Source of the DNA: Bacteroides sp.
Lineage (GTDB): Bacteria > Bacteroidota > Bacteroidia > Bacteroidales > Marinifilaceae
Assembly: GCA_021771575.1 (NCBI GenBank)
Contig: JAETOX010000002.1
Coordinates: 44,110-108,109, forward strand
Direction: 5' to 3'
Length of the DNA: 64,000 bases
The notes below the pieces were generated by a model that was not told the DNA's origin, ran no database searches, and worked only from the letters and a program-made list of their open reading frames with translations. The translations under genes were made by a program, and so were the position numbers. This document shows, in pieces, positions 1 to 8,752 of the stretch (the first letter of the stretch is position 1; each line of letters starts with the position of its first letter).

Positions 1-324
1 CTGAGCAGAAAAATAAAGAAATTTTATAAGAAAAAACGGAAAAATAAAGATTTTATTTTGATTTTGCAGAAGATTCTGATTGATCCTCAATTGTTCAGGC
101 CTTTGGTCATTTCAGTAGAGGACGTAGACGAAGAAACAAGTATTGCTGTGAATTATAAAAATTTAAAAAGTTTTTCAGGGAAAAAATTTCCAGAAGAGAT
201 TATTTTTGAACTGTCAGATGGTAAAGATAAAATAACGTTGGAATTGAAGTTTTTGAAATTAGAATTCGATGTAGCTGTGGAACCCAATTTTAGAATTTCG
301 TCTAAATATAAAAAAATAGATTAG
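1..324 (+). CDS. DUF4292-family protein, C-terminal part only
   Basis: The reading frame is open to the left edge, so the gene starts outside the window; only about 107 C-terminal residues are visible. The ending resembles DUF4292 lipoproteins of Bacteroidota: alternating beta-strand-like stretches, a KKFPEEI segment and a terminal SSKYKKI. Family members are outer-membrane or periplasmic lipoproteins of unproven function, often just upstream of an EnvC-type peptidase gene, as here with a 3-nt gap. The assignment rests on the tail pattern plus synteny, so it is moderate. Confidence 0.6.
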   Translation: MSRKIKKFYKKKRKNKDFILILQKILIDPQLFRPLVISVEDVDEETSIAVNYKNLKSFSGKKFPEEIIFELSDGKDKITLELKFLKLEFDVAVEPNFRISSKYKKID

Positions 325-327
325 TAT

Positions 328-1518
328 ATGATATTTAAGATATTAAGTATATTAATATTTGTTTTTCTGTGTTTTCAGACGGAAGGGTTTACTCAATCTA
401 TCAATAGTATAAAAAAAGAAAAAGAAAAGAGTGAAAAACAAATTTCTTATTTGAATAAGTTGCTGAACGAAGCAATGAAGAATAAATCGGCTTCTACCGA
501 AAAGGTAAATATTCTTCAGCAAAAAGTTCTTCAGAGTAAAAAACTACTTTCTTCTTTAAACGAAGAGGTGAAATATATTCAGCATCATATCTCGATTAAT
601 GAGTCCCGGATTGAGGAACTTCAGAAAAATAAGCATTCTATGTTGGATTTGTATGCTAAATTAGTTTATGGTAATTGGAAAAAACGGAATAAAGCTGATA
701 AGTTGATGTTTATTTTTTCTTCTGCTGATTTCAATCAAGCTTATAATCGATATAAGTATTTTCAACAAATACAGGATTATTCTCAGCGTCAATTGGAGTT
801 GATTCATCAGGTAAATGATTCCTTGAATCAAAAAAATCAGGATTTGAAAAGACTGGTTTCTCAGAAAGATAGTACGTTGAGAGAAATCGGTGAACGGAAT
901 AAAGAACTGGAACAGGAGCAAAGAAATGAGAGCCGGTATATATCTGAATTGCAAAAAAAAGAAAAAGAAATCCGGAAAAAACTGCAGCTAGAAATGCAGA
1001 ATCGGCAAAAACTTTCTAAAGAATTGAATAGATTGATTACCAAACAGATAAAAGCTTCTGGAAGTTCTTCATCTACTTATAAACTGACTCCTGAAGAAAA
1101 GCTGGTTTCTGATGATTTTTCTAAAAACAGAGGTCGTTTACCTTGGCCTGTTGCAGAGGGTTTTGTTTCAGAAAAGTTTGGAGTACATGCACATCCTATT
1201 CATAAAAGAGTGGAAGTAGTAAATGATGGGATTAATATTACGACTTCCCGTAATGCTGATGTCCGTTCAGTATTTAAGGGAGTAATATCTGAAGTTTGGT
1301 ATCAGAAAGAATTGAATTACGTGATTATTATTCGTCATGGAAATTACCTTACTGCCTATTCTAATTTGGTGGATGTGGTAGTACAAAAAGGCCAGAAAGT
1401 GAATACAAAAGATAAATTGGGCAAAGTGGCTTATGATCCGGATAAAGGAAGTGTGTTAAACTTTCAGGTTAGAAAAGATATTGAAATATTAAATCCTGAG
1501 CTTTGGTTAGCTAAATAG
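328..1518 (+). CDS. EnvC-like murein hydrolase activator (degenerate LytM/M23 domain)
   Basis: This 396-aa protein has an N-terminal signal peptide (about residues 1-22), a long charged coiled coil (about 25-245) and a C-terminal LytM/M23 fold (about 275-390). That is the layout of EnvC, which activates amidases that split septal peptidoglycan. The zinc ligands of active M23 peptidases look lost: the first His-Asp motif reads NDGINI and the HxH motif reads LNFQV, although RHGNYLTAYSNL is kept. I infer a non-catalytic activator acting in the periplasm. The ATG start lies 3 nt after the previous stop, so the two genes are probably co-transcribed. Confidence 0.85.
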   Translation: MIFKILSILIFVFLCFQTEGFTQSINSIKKEKEKSEKQISYLNKLLNEAMKNKSASTEKVNILQQKVLQSKKLLSSLNEEVKYIQHHISINESRIEELQKNKHSMLDLYAKLVYGNWKKRNKADKLMFIFSSADFNQAYNRYKYFQQIQDYSQRQLELIHQVNDSLNQKNQDLKRLVSQKDSTLREIGERNKELEQEQRNESRYISELQKKEKEIRKKLQLEMQNRQKLSKELNRLITKQIKASGSSSSTYKLTPEEKLVSDDFSKNRGRLPWPVAEGFVSEKFGVHAHPIHKRVEVVNDGINITTSRNADVRSVFKGVISEVWYQKELNYVIIIRHGNYLTAYSNLVDVVVQKGQKVNTKDKLGKVAYDPDKGSVLNFQVRKDIEILNPELWLAK

Positions 1519-1527
1519 CGATGGTGT

Positions 1528-1929
1528 GTGAACATTGATTCTCTGATATTTAAAAGTGAAAGTATTCGAAAGAATCTTGAAAAATTGAAATTCAGTTATG
1601 CCAGTACATTGAAAAATAATCAGGAATTGGTTGATCCTTATGATTTAACAATGCATTTCTGGGTTTTTACTAGTATTTTTAAGATTTCGATTTACAGAAA
1701 CAAAAATTTTCAGAGATTGATCGGTGAATTCAAGGAACAACAGTGTCGGAATTTTGTTAATAAATCATTGCCTCAAAAAGATATTGAATTGATAATTCAA
1801 AATATTTTAATAATTTCGCTATCACAGGAAGACTTAATCGATCGTTTTCGAAGTGTAGAGACACATAGTCTGATTTATAGTAATTTAGCTTGTTTACAGG
1901 AATTGAAACGTCAAGAATATAAATTATAA
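1528..1929 (+). CDS. hypothetical protein (orphan ORF, GTG start)
   Basis: I do not recognise this 133-aa ORF. It begins with GTG 9 nt after the EnvC-like stop, in the same frame, and no in-frame ATG is available upstream. The product is rich in Leu, Ile, Asn and Lys and looks mainly helical, with no signal peptide or membrane span. Base composition is very AT-rich, like the neighbouring genes. It could encode a lineage-specific protein co-transcribed with the EnvC-like gene, or be a decaying gene. Confidence 0.45.
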   Translation: MNIDSLIFKSESIRKNLEKLKFSYASTLKNNQELVDPYDLTMHFWVFTSIFKISIYRNKNFQRLIGEFKEQQCRNFVNKSLPQKDIELIIQNILIISLSQEDLIDRFRSVETHSLIYSNLACLQELKRQEYKL

Positions 1930-1937
1930 AAGATAGT

Positions 1938-2165
1938 TTGTCTATTCTGGCAAAGTCAAATTTAATGTTGGCGTCTTTATTGACTGATAAACTTTATGCT
2001 ATCGAAGTAAAATTGGGACTATTACTTGACTATATACAGAATAATAAGCGGAGTGAATGGTGTCGTGAACAACAGTATATTGTCAATTATCTGAATGATA
2101 TAGTTTTGGTGTTAACTGAAGCTTTGTATAAGGGAAAGCGTAATTTAGAGGATTCGATGGGATAG
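1938..2165 (+). CDS. hypothetical protein (small orphan ORF)
   Basis: This ORF of up to 75 aa has TTG at 1938 or ATG at 1965 as possible starts. The predicted product is helical (LTDKLYAIEVKLGLLLDYI) with no recognisable motif. It follows the previous orphan ORF by 8 nt in a different frame, so the two may be co-transcribed or may be pieces of one older gene. No function can be assigned. Confidence 0.35.
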   Translation: MSILAKSNLMLASLLTDKLYAIEVKLGLLLDYIQNNKRSEWCREQQYIVNYLNDIVLVLTEALYKGKRNLEDSMG

Positions 2166-2457
2166 GAATAACAATAGGGTGTGGATAAGGAAAAAATAAG
2201 GGAAAATAAAGAATTTTCGGTATAGTTTGAAGTAACAACTGGAAGATTTAGTCGATGTAATGAAAAAAGGCGGAAAAGGTAAACCTTTACAATAAAGAAT
2301 CAGTAATATGATCAGAGAGAATGAATTGTTTAATCAGACTTTCAATGATTATATTTCTGAAACCGGTTCAATGAAAGTTGCTTGCCGGGGAAGTCAGATT
2401 TAAAACTAAATCATTATTTTGAAACTATGTATAACAATTATTATATTAAGCTTGGGA
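2166..2457 (+). other. AT-rich gap with a 31-codon ORF, possible gene remnant
   Basis: No convincing gene lies here. A short ORF at 2308-2403 (starts MIRENELFNQ, ends ACRGSQI) and another short stretch ending KKGGKGKPLQ have protein-like composition and sit in consecutive short frames. This fits a decayed gene, or simply an AT-rich spacer upstream of the RsbW-like gene. Confidence 0.3.
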
Positions 2458-2859
2458 ATGAAGAAATTGGAGATTGAAGTCTCTTCTGAGATCAGTAATA
2501 TTATAAAAGTTGAGAATTTTATAGAGGCTTTTACGAGCCATTTTAATCTGGATTCTGATTTATATGGAAAAATCAGTTTGTCGGTTATAGAAGCTGTAAA
2601 TAATGCTATATTGTCGGGAAATAAACGACAACCGGATAAATATGTAAAATTAGTTGCCTGGAAACAGGACAATCGGTTTATGGTGACTGTGAGCGACGAA
2701 GGTGAGGGATTTGATTATACGAATATTCCTGATCCTACTTTGCCCGACAATATCAATAAAGTAACTGGAAGAGGATTGTTTTTGATGAAAACGCTTTCTG
2801 ACGATCTTATTTTTGAAAATAACGGTGCTACAGTAACATTGGTTTTTAATTTGAATTGA
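2458..2859 (+). CDS. RsbW-like ATP-binding anti-sigma regulatory kinase
   Basis: A 133-aa single-domain GHKL ATPase. The N box is VIEAVNNAI and the ATP-lid region reads VSDEGEGFDYTNIP, followed by GRGLFLMKTL, as in RsbW/SpoIIAB-type serine kinases that sequester sigma factors or phosphorylate STAS anti-anti-sigma proteins. I chose ATG 2458 because homology-like sequence begins there; the upstream TTG would add a hydrophobic stretch that fits poorly. The gene precedes ybeY and mnmG, an arrangement I recall as common in Bacteroidota. No cognate STAS protein or phosphatase is visible in the window. Confidence 0.8.
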   Translation: MKKLEIEVSSEISNIIKVENFIEAFTSHFNLDSDLYGKISLSVIEAVNNAILSGNKRQPDKYVKLVAWKQDNRFMVTVSDEGEGFDYTNIPDPTLPDNINKVTGRGLFLMKTLSDDLIFENNGATVTLVFNLN

Positions 2860-2888
2860 CCCTTTGGTGTATATTATTAGTTTTTCAG

Positions 2889-3329
2889 ATGAATGAAATT
2901 TTATTTTTTAAAGAAGGAAAAGTGGAATATCCTTCTTTTTTTTCTGATTTGAAAGTGTGTCGCTGGATTGCTGTGATAGGTGAACGTTATGCTAGATCTA
3001 TAGGAGCGATTAATTTTATTTTCTGTGATGATGATTACATACTCGCTATAAATCGTCAATATCTGAAGCATGACTATTATACTGATGTGATTACTTTCGA
3101 TTATTGTAAAAATAAAGTACTTTCCGGTGATGTTTTTATTAGTCTGGATACGGTGAGATCCAATGCTGAAAAATTTTCTGTTAGTTTTGAAAATGAATTT
3201 CATCGGGTAATTTGTCATGCTGTACTCCATTTAATCGGTTATAAGGACAAAACAGATGTAGATAGTATGGAAATGCGGAAAAACGAAAATAAGTGCTTAG
3301 AACTTCTTAAAATGCTTTTAGATGGATAA
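2889..3329 (+). CDS. ybeY: endoribonuclease YbeY (rRNA maturation factor)
   Basis: The 146-aa product carries the UPF0054 signature: DVITFDY in the middle and CHAVLHLIGYKDKT near the C-terminus. Two of the usual zinc histidines (H-x3-H) are present; the third, in the GYDH of proteobacterial YbeY, is replaced by GYKDKT, which I believe is usual for Bacteroidota. YbeY takes part in 16S rRNA 3'-end maturation and ribosome quality control. ATG 2889 is preferred over upstream candidates because similarity begins there. The stop overlaps the mnmG start by 8 nt, indicating translational coupling. Confidence 0.9.
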   Translation: MNEILFFKEGKVEYPSFFSDLKVCRWIAVIGERYARSIGAINFIFCDDDYILAINRQYLKHDYYTDVITFDYCKNKVLSGDVFISLDTVRSNAEKFSVSFENEFHRVICHAVLHLIGYKDKTDVDSMEMRKNENKCLELLKMLLDG

Positions 3330-5205
3330 GCTTTTAACAGATTACGATGTGATTGTAGTGGGTGCTGGTCACGCCGGTTGTGAAGCGGCTTGTACTGCTG
3401 CTCATTTGGGAGCTCATACTCTTTTGATTACTCTGGACATGAATAAAATCGCACAAATGTCTTGTAATCCTGCAGTAGGAGGAATAGCTAAAGGACAAAT
3501 AGTGCGCGAAATAGATGCTTTGGGAGGAATGATGGGGATTGTTACTGATCGGAGTTCCATTCAATTTCGTATGCTTAATCGTTCGAAAGGTCCTGCTATG
3601 TGGAGTCCTCGTTCGCAATGTGATAGGATGAAATTTTCTGCTAATTGGCGTCAAATATTGGAAGAGACCATTCTTTTAGACATGTGGCAGGATGAAGTAA
3701 CCGAATTGTTATTGGAAAATGACAGTGTATGTGGAGTAAAGACTTCTTTAGGGGTTTCTTTTTTAGCGAAACGGGTAATTTTAACTAGCGGTACATTTTT
3801 GAATGGATTGATGCATGTTGGACGGGTAAGTTTCGCAGGAGGGCGAATAGCTGAGCCGGCTTCTTATGGTATTTCCACTCAATTGAAAGCCCGGGGTTTT
3901 GAAATTGGAAGAATGAAAACCGGTACTCCCGTGCGGATTGATGGTAAAAGTGTCGATTTCAATAAATTGGCTCCCCAGGCTGGCGAAGATGATTTTCATT
4001 GTTTTTCTTTCGTGCATTATGATTATAAAAATCAACTTCTTCAGCGACCTTGTTATATGGCTTATACCAATGAAAAAGTCCATACTATTTTGAGAGAAGG
4101 ATTTGCCGACAGTCCGCTATTTAATGGTACTATTCAGAGTATAGGACCTCGTTATTGTCCCAGTATAGAAACAAAATTGGATACTTTTGCGGATAAAACC
4201 AGTCATCATTTATTTTTGGAGCCTGAAGGAGAAACTACAACCGAATTTTATCTCAACGGTTTTTCTTCATCTTTACCTTGGGATATACAATGGCGCGCAT
4301 TGAGATCTATCGAAGGATTCGAACAGGTTCGTATTTTTCGGCCGGGATATGCGATTGAATACGATTATTTTCCTCCTACTCAGCTTTACCATACTTTGGA
4401 AACTAAATTGATTCGGGGGCTTTATTTTGCAGGACAGATTAATGGTACCACCGGTTATGAAGAGGCTGCTGCTCAAGGATTAATGGCAGGAATTAATGCT
4501 TGTTTGTCTCTAAGTTCTAATCAGGATTTTATATTGAGAAGGGATGAAGCTTATATTGGTGTATTAATTGATGATTTGGTGACCAAAGGGGTAGATGAGC
4601 CTTATCGCATGTTTACTTCCCGGGCAGAATATAGAATTTTATTGCGTCAGGATGATGCGGATGTTCGTTTGACGCCTAAAGGATATGATTTGGGTTTAGT
4701 TAATAAACAAAGACATAATATTTATTTAGATAAAATGCAAAAGCGAGATGCTTTGATTGATTTTATCCAGCAATGTAGTGTAAAGCCTGACCAAATTAAT
4801 GCTCTTTTGGAATCTGTTCAATCTGCTCCTTTGAAACAAGGAGTAAAATTAATAGATATAGTGACACGGCCTCAAATCAATTTAAATTTTCTGGCCGAAC
4901 ATCTTTTTGTGTTGAAGGAATTTATTGCCTGTTATCAGATTCGAGATGAAATAGTTGAAGCTGCAGAGATCTCCATTAAATATTCGGGTTATATTGAAAG
5001 AGAAAGAATGTTGGCTGATAAACTTTCTCGTTTGGAAAATTTAGTGATAGCCGGGAAATTCAATTATGAAGAATTGACTAATTTATCTATTGAGGCCCGG
5101 CAAAAACTTTCAAAAATTCAGCCGAGAACTATCGGACAAGCTTCTCGTATAAGTGGTGTATCTCCAGCTGATATAAATGTTCTACTGATTTTGTTGGGGC
5201 GTTGA
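3322..5205 (+). CDS. mnmG: tRNA uridine-5-carboxymethylaminomethyl synthase MnmG (GidA)
   Basis: This 627-aa FAD protein installs, with MnmE, the carboxymethylaminomethyl group on U34 of certain tRNAs. The dinucleotide motif VVGAGHAGCEAA is near the N-terminus, followed by SCNPAVGGIAKG and the family signature PRYCPSIETKL. A second signature region is GQINGTTGYEEAAAQGL, and the helical C-terminal domain ends near RTIGQASRISGVSPADI. Length matches the family (about 620-630 aa). It is coupled to ybeY by an 8-nt overlap. Confidence 0.97.
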   Translation: MDKLLTDYDVIVVGAGHAGCEAACTAAHLGAHTLLITLDMNKIAQMSCNPAVGGIAKGQIVREIDALGGMMGIVTDRSSIQFRMLNRSKGPAMWSPRSQCDRMKFSANWRQILEETILLDMWQDEVTELLLENDSVCGVKTSLGVSFLAKRVILTSGTFLNGLMHVGRVSFAGGRIAEPASYGISTQLKARGFEIGRMKTGTPVRIDGKSVDFNKLAPQAGEDDFHCFSFVHYDYKNQLLQRPCYMAYTNEKVHTILREGFADSPLFNGTIQSIGPRYCPSIETKLDTFADKTSHHLFLEPEGETTTEFYLNGFSSSLPWDIQWRALRSIEGFEQVRIFRPGYAIEYDYFPPTQLYHTLETKLIRGLYFAGQINGTTGYEEAAAQGLMAGINACLSLSSNQDFILRRDEAYIGVLIDDLVTKGVDEPYRMFTSRAEYRILLRQDDADVRLTPKGYDLGLVNKQRHNIYLDKMQKRDALIDFIQQCSVKPDQINALLESVQSAPLKQGVKLIDIVTRPQINLNFLAEHLFVLKEFIACYQIRDEIVEAAEISIKYSGYIERERMLADKLSRLENLVIAGKFNYEELTNLSIEARQKLSKIQPRTIGQASRISGVSPADINVLLILLGR

Positions 5206-5225
5206 TATCGTTTCTAGAAAAGGAA

Positions 5226-5241
5226 TGTTTCACGTGGAACA
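5226..5241. other. parS-like centromere site
   Basis: The sequence TGTTTCACGTGGAACA sits in the gap between mnmG and the adenine deaminase gene. Its reverse complement, TGTTCCACGTGAAACA, is the well-known ParB-binding parS sequence of Bacillus subtilis. A 16-bp exact match in a noncoding gap is unlikely by chance. parS sites cluster near replication origins in many bacteria, often close to mnmG/gidA, but no parA, parB or dnaA gene is in this window, so nearness to the origin is only inferred. Confidence 0.8.
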
Positions 5242-5293
5242 TATAAAAAGGTGCGAAGGGAGGGTTGGAAGAGAAGAGTAAAAAAAGAGGAAT

Positions 5294-6928
5294 ATGAAAA
5301 TTGAAGGGAATATTATCGACATTCATCAACGTAGAATATATGGGGGAGAAATCACTGTAGAAAATGAAGTGATAAAAAATATAGTTGAAAATAAGAAGAC
5401 ATATAAAACTTATATATCTCCCGGTTTTATAGATGCTCATGTGCATATAGAGAGTTCGATGCTTAAACCTGAACAATTTTCTCAATTAGTTATTCAAAAA
5501 GGTACTGTAGCAATTATTAACGATCCTCATGAAATTGCAAATGTTTTGGGGATCGAAGGAATTCGATATATGTTGCAACATGCTGAAAAATCATTGATAA
5601 AAATGTTTTTTACGATTCCTTCTTGTGTTCCCTCTACTTCTTTTGATTATTCAGGAGGTCATATTAGAGTAGCCGAAGTAGAAGATTTGGCTCGTTCAGG
5701 AAAGTTTATAGCTTTATCCGAAGTAATGGATGTTCCTGGAGTTTTGGGTCGGGATCCCGAACTTTCAGAAAAGTTGGATATTGCTAAACGCTATCATTTG
5801 AAAATAGATGGGCATGCGCCCGGTTTATCAGGAGAGGGGTTGATTTTTTATATCGATAAAGGTATTTCTACAGACCATGAATGTACCCACATAGAAGAGG
5901 CTAGGGAAAAAATTCATCATGGAATGAAGATCTTGATTCGAGAAGGAAGTGCTGCCAAAAATTATGAGGCTTTAAGTGATTTAATATCTGAATTTCCGGA
6001 TCAAGTAATGTTTTGTACAGACGATTCACATCCAGGAGAATTATTTCAGGAGGGACATATCGATAAGATTGTTCGAAGAGCTATAGCAGAAGGATATGAT
6101 TTTTTTGATGTTTTGAAAATAGCTTGTTTAAATCCGATTTTCCATTATGGTTTACAGATTGGTACATTACAAATTGGCGATCAAGCGGATTTTGTCGTAT
6201 TTGAAGATATAAATAGCTTTCAAGTAAAAGAAGTCTATATAGGAGGGAAAAAGAAATGGGAAAATCAAATGGAATGGATAGGCAAAACAAATATTATGAA
6301 CGAACCGAAAGAAAAAGTGTATTTGAATCGTTTCGAATGTCTTCCAATTGTCCCGGAGGATTTAGTGAAGAAGGTGAAAGAAAAAATCGTTTGCATTGGA
6401 GTGATAAATGGAGAAATTATTACAAGAAAAATAGTTTTTGAATTTTCTGATACTTTGGATAATCTGGAATCCGATCGGGAAAGAGATATATTGAAACTAG
6501 TTTATATGAATCGCTATACCCGTAGTTTACCTCAAATTGCCTTTATACATGGAGTAGGATTGAAAAAAGGAGCATTTGCCACCAGTATTTCGCACGATTC
6601 TCATAATATTATAGCAGTAGGCTGTAATGATGAAGATTTATCTAAAGCTATCAATCGGGTAATAGAAGAAAAAGGAGGATTGGTGATGATTGATGGAAAA
6701 GAAGAAATAATTTTGCCGCTACCCATTGCTGGCATTATGACAGATAGAAAGACGGAAGAAGTGATCGAAAAATGGGAAGATTTGATTGAAAAATTGAAAA
6801 TGCGAGGTTGTAGTCTCGATTCGCCTTTTATGACACTTTCTTTTATGTCATTGCTAGTGATTCCCGAATTGAAAATAGGAGAGAAAGGATTATTTGAATT
6901 TGCTAAATTTGCTTTTTTAGAATATTGA
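5294..6928 (+). CDS. ade: adenine deaminase
   Basis: This 544-aa amidohydrolase converts adenine to hypoxanthine plus ammonia for purine salvage. Near the N-terminus it has FIDAHVHIESSM (metal-binding His49 and His51), followed by the NDPHEIANV segment. DGHAPGLSG and TDDSHPGEL provide further metal and catalytic residues, and the C-terminal domain ends as in adenine deaminase Ade rather than AMP or cytosine deaminases. The ATG follows AAGAGG, a reasonable ribosome-binding site. The gene lies downstream of the parS-like site and overlaps the upstream end of the uvrC frame closely. Confidence 0.93.
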   Translation: MKIEGNIIDIHQRRIYGGEITVENEVIKNIVENKKTYKTYISPGFIDAHVHIESSMLKPEQFSQLVIQKGTVAIINDPHEIANVLGIEGIRYMLQHAEKSLIKMFFTIPSCVPSTSFDYSGGHIRVAEVEDLARSGKFIALSEVMDVPGVLGRDPELSEKLDIAKRYHLKIDGHAPGLSGEGLIFYIDKGISTDHECTHIEEAREKIHHGMKILIREGSAAKNYEALSDLISEFPDQVMFCTDDSHPGELFQEGHIDKIVRRAIAEGYDFFDVLKIACLNPIFHYGLQIGTLQIGDQADFVVFEDINSFQVKEVYIGGKKKWENQMEWIGKTNIMNEPKEKVYLNRFECLPIVPEDLVKKVKEKIVCIGVINGEIITRKIVFEFSDTLDNLESDRERDILKLVYMNRYTRSLPQIAFIHGVGLKKGAFATSISHDSHNIIAVGCNDEDLSKAINRVIEEKGGLVMIDGKEEIILPLPIAGIMTDRKTEEVIEKWEDLIEKLKMRGCSLDSPFMTLSFMSLLVIPELKIGEKGLFEFAKFAFLEY

Positions 6929-6930
6929 TT

Positions 6931-8748
6931 ATGGCTTTAACCGATGCATATTTAAGGGAGAAGATTAGTAAATTACCTACTAATCCTGGAGTGTATCAAT
7001 ATTTCGATGCTTCTGGAACGATTATTTATATAGGTAAAGCTAAAAATCTGAAAAATAGGGTTATGTCTTATTTGAATGTAAGTAATCAATCAAACAAGAC
7101 AAGGGCTTTGGTGCAAAGGATAGTAGATTTACGTTATATTGTGGTAAATAGTGAACAAGATGCTTTACTATTGGAGAATAATCTGATTAAGAAATATAAA
7201 CCTAAGTATAATATTCTTTTGAAAGATGATAAAAGTTATCCTTGGATTTGTATCAAAAAAGAGCCTTTTCCGCGAGTTTTTTTAACCAGAAAATATGTAC
7301 AGGATGGTTCGGAGTATTTCGGTCCGTATACTTCGGGAAAATTTGCGCATGTTTTAATTTCTTTGATTAAATCTCTTTTTAAATTGCGTACCTGTAATTT
7401 ACCTTTAAATATTAAATCGATCAACAATCATAAATTTAAGGTATGTCTGGAATATCATATTAAAAATTGTAAAGCTCCTTGTGTAGGCTATATCCAGGAA
7501 GCGGAGTATAATGAATATATTGATCAGATCCGGAATATTTTAAAAGGAAATCTTAATTCAGTCATAGAAGTTATGACAAAAAAAATGAGGCTCTATGCAG
7601 AGTCTTTGCAATTCGAAGAAGCGAATTTGATGAAAGAAGCGCTTCAGGCTGTAAAAAATTACCAGGCTAAATCTACTATTGTCCGTCCTTCTTTGAACGA
7701 TATTGACGTATTTTCCTATCTGCAAGGAGAAAAATATGCTTATATCAACTTTTTAAAGATTGTGCATGGAGCTGTTACACAGGTGCATACTATTGAATTG
7801 GAAAAGAAAATCGAAGAAGATAACACGGCTTTGCTATCGTTTGCTATCTGTGAGATCAGACAATTGGTCAATAGTGATTCCAAAGAAATCATTGTCCCTT
7901 TCCTTCCTGATATCCGGCTGGAAGGTGTGCAATATTCCATTCCTCAAAAGGGAGATAAAAAACAATTATTAGAATTATCTGAAAGAAATGCTTCCTATTT
8001 TCGTTTGGATCAGGAAAGACAAAGAAACTCCAAAAAAGAAGATTCTAAATTTAACTTATTGAAAACTATTAAGTTAGAATTAAAATTACCTACTTTACCT
8101 CATCGCATAGAATGTTTTGATAACTCCAATATACAAGGTACTAACCCTGTTGCTTCATGTGTCGTTTTTTTAGATGGTAAACCGGCAAAACGGGAATATC
8201 GAAAGTTCCACGTGAAAACTGTAGTGGGAGCGGATGACTTTGCATCTATGGAAGAAATTGTATATCGTCGTTATCGTCGGGTTTTGGACGAAGGAAAAGA
8301 ACTTCCGGATTTGATTGTCATTGATGGGGGAAAAGGACAATTGCATTCGGCGGTCAATAGCCTTCAAAAGTTGGGATTGTACGGAAAAGTACCTATTTTA
8401 GGGTTAGCCAAACAAATGGAGGAAATTTATTTCCCTGAAGATAAAGATCCTTACTTATTGGCTAAGAATTCTGTTGCTTTAAAAACATTGATGCATATCC
8501 GGGATGAAGCTCACCGTTTCGGAATTACATTTCACCGCCGTTTGAGAGAAAAAGCACAGATTAATAGTGTTCTACATGAAATAAAAGGAATAGGTAAATC
8601 AAGTGAAATATCTCTTTTACAAGAATTTAAGTCTATAAATAATATAAAAAATAAATCTTTAGAAGAATTAATGCGGGTAATCGGAAGTAAGCGAGCTAAT
8701 ATAGTGTATCGGTATTTTCATGAAGATGAAGTAAATCAGGAATCATAG
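6931..8748 (+). CDS. uvrC: excinuclease ABC subunit C
   Basis: The 605-aa nuclease makes both incisions in nucleotide excision repair together with UvrA and UvrB. In order: GIY-YIG domain (about residues 14-95, GVYQYF then IIYIGKAKNLKNRV), Cys-rich segment, UVR helical motif (about 205-240), RNase H-like nuclease domain (IECFDNSNIQGT; DLIVIDGGKGQL) and C-terminal helix-hairpin-helix repeats (IKGIGKSS). ATG 6931 lies 2 nt after the adenine deaminase stop; a TTG at 6925 is less likely. Length is normal for the family. Confidence 0.97.
   Translation: MALTDAYLREKISKLPTNPGVYQYFDASGTIIYIGKAKNLKNRVMSYLNVSNQSNKTRALVQRIVDLRYIVVNSEQDALLLENNLIKKYKPKYNILLKDDKSYPWICIKKEPFPRVFLTRKYVQDGSEYFGPYTSGKFAHVLISLIKSLFKLRTCNLPLNIKSINNHKFKVCLEYHIKNCKAPCVGYIQEAEYNEYIDQIRNILKGNLNSVIEVMTKKMRLYAESLQFEEANLMKEALQAVKNYQAKSTIVRPSLNDIDVFSYLQGEKYAYINFLKIVHGAVTQVHTIELEKKIEEDNTALLSFAICEIRQLVNSDSKEIIVPFLPDIRLEGVQYSIPQKGDKKQLLELSERNASYFRLDQERQRNSKKEDSKFNLLKTIKLELKLPTLPHRIECFDNSNIQGTNPVASCVVFLDGKPAKREYRKFHVKTVVGADDFASMEEIVYRRYRRVLDEGKELPDLIVIDGGKGQLHSAVNSLQKLGLYGKVPILGLAKQMEEIYFPEDKDPYLLAKNSVALKTLMHIRDEAHRFGITFHRRLREKAQINSVLHEIKGIGKSSEISLLQEFKSINNIKNKSLEELMRVIGSKRANIVYRYFHEDEVNQES
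8204..8219. other. possible second parS-like site inside uvrC
   Basis: AGTTCCACGTGAAAAC lies within the uvrC coding sequence (codons around Phe-His-Val-Lys). It matches 13 of 16 positions of TGTTCCACGTGAAACA, including the central GTTCCACGTGAAA. It is about 3 kb from the stronger site beside mnmG. Clustered parS sites, some inside genes, are common, but one weaker match could be chance. Confidence 0.4.
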
Positions 8749-8752
8749 CTTA

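Noticed and set aside
2889..3329. YbeY as an inactive variant because GYDH is replaced by GYKD
   Set aside because: As far as I recall, GYKDKT is the normal form in Bacteroidota, so it is not evidence of loss of function.
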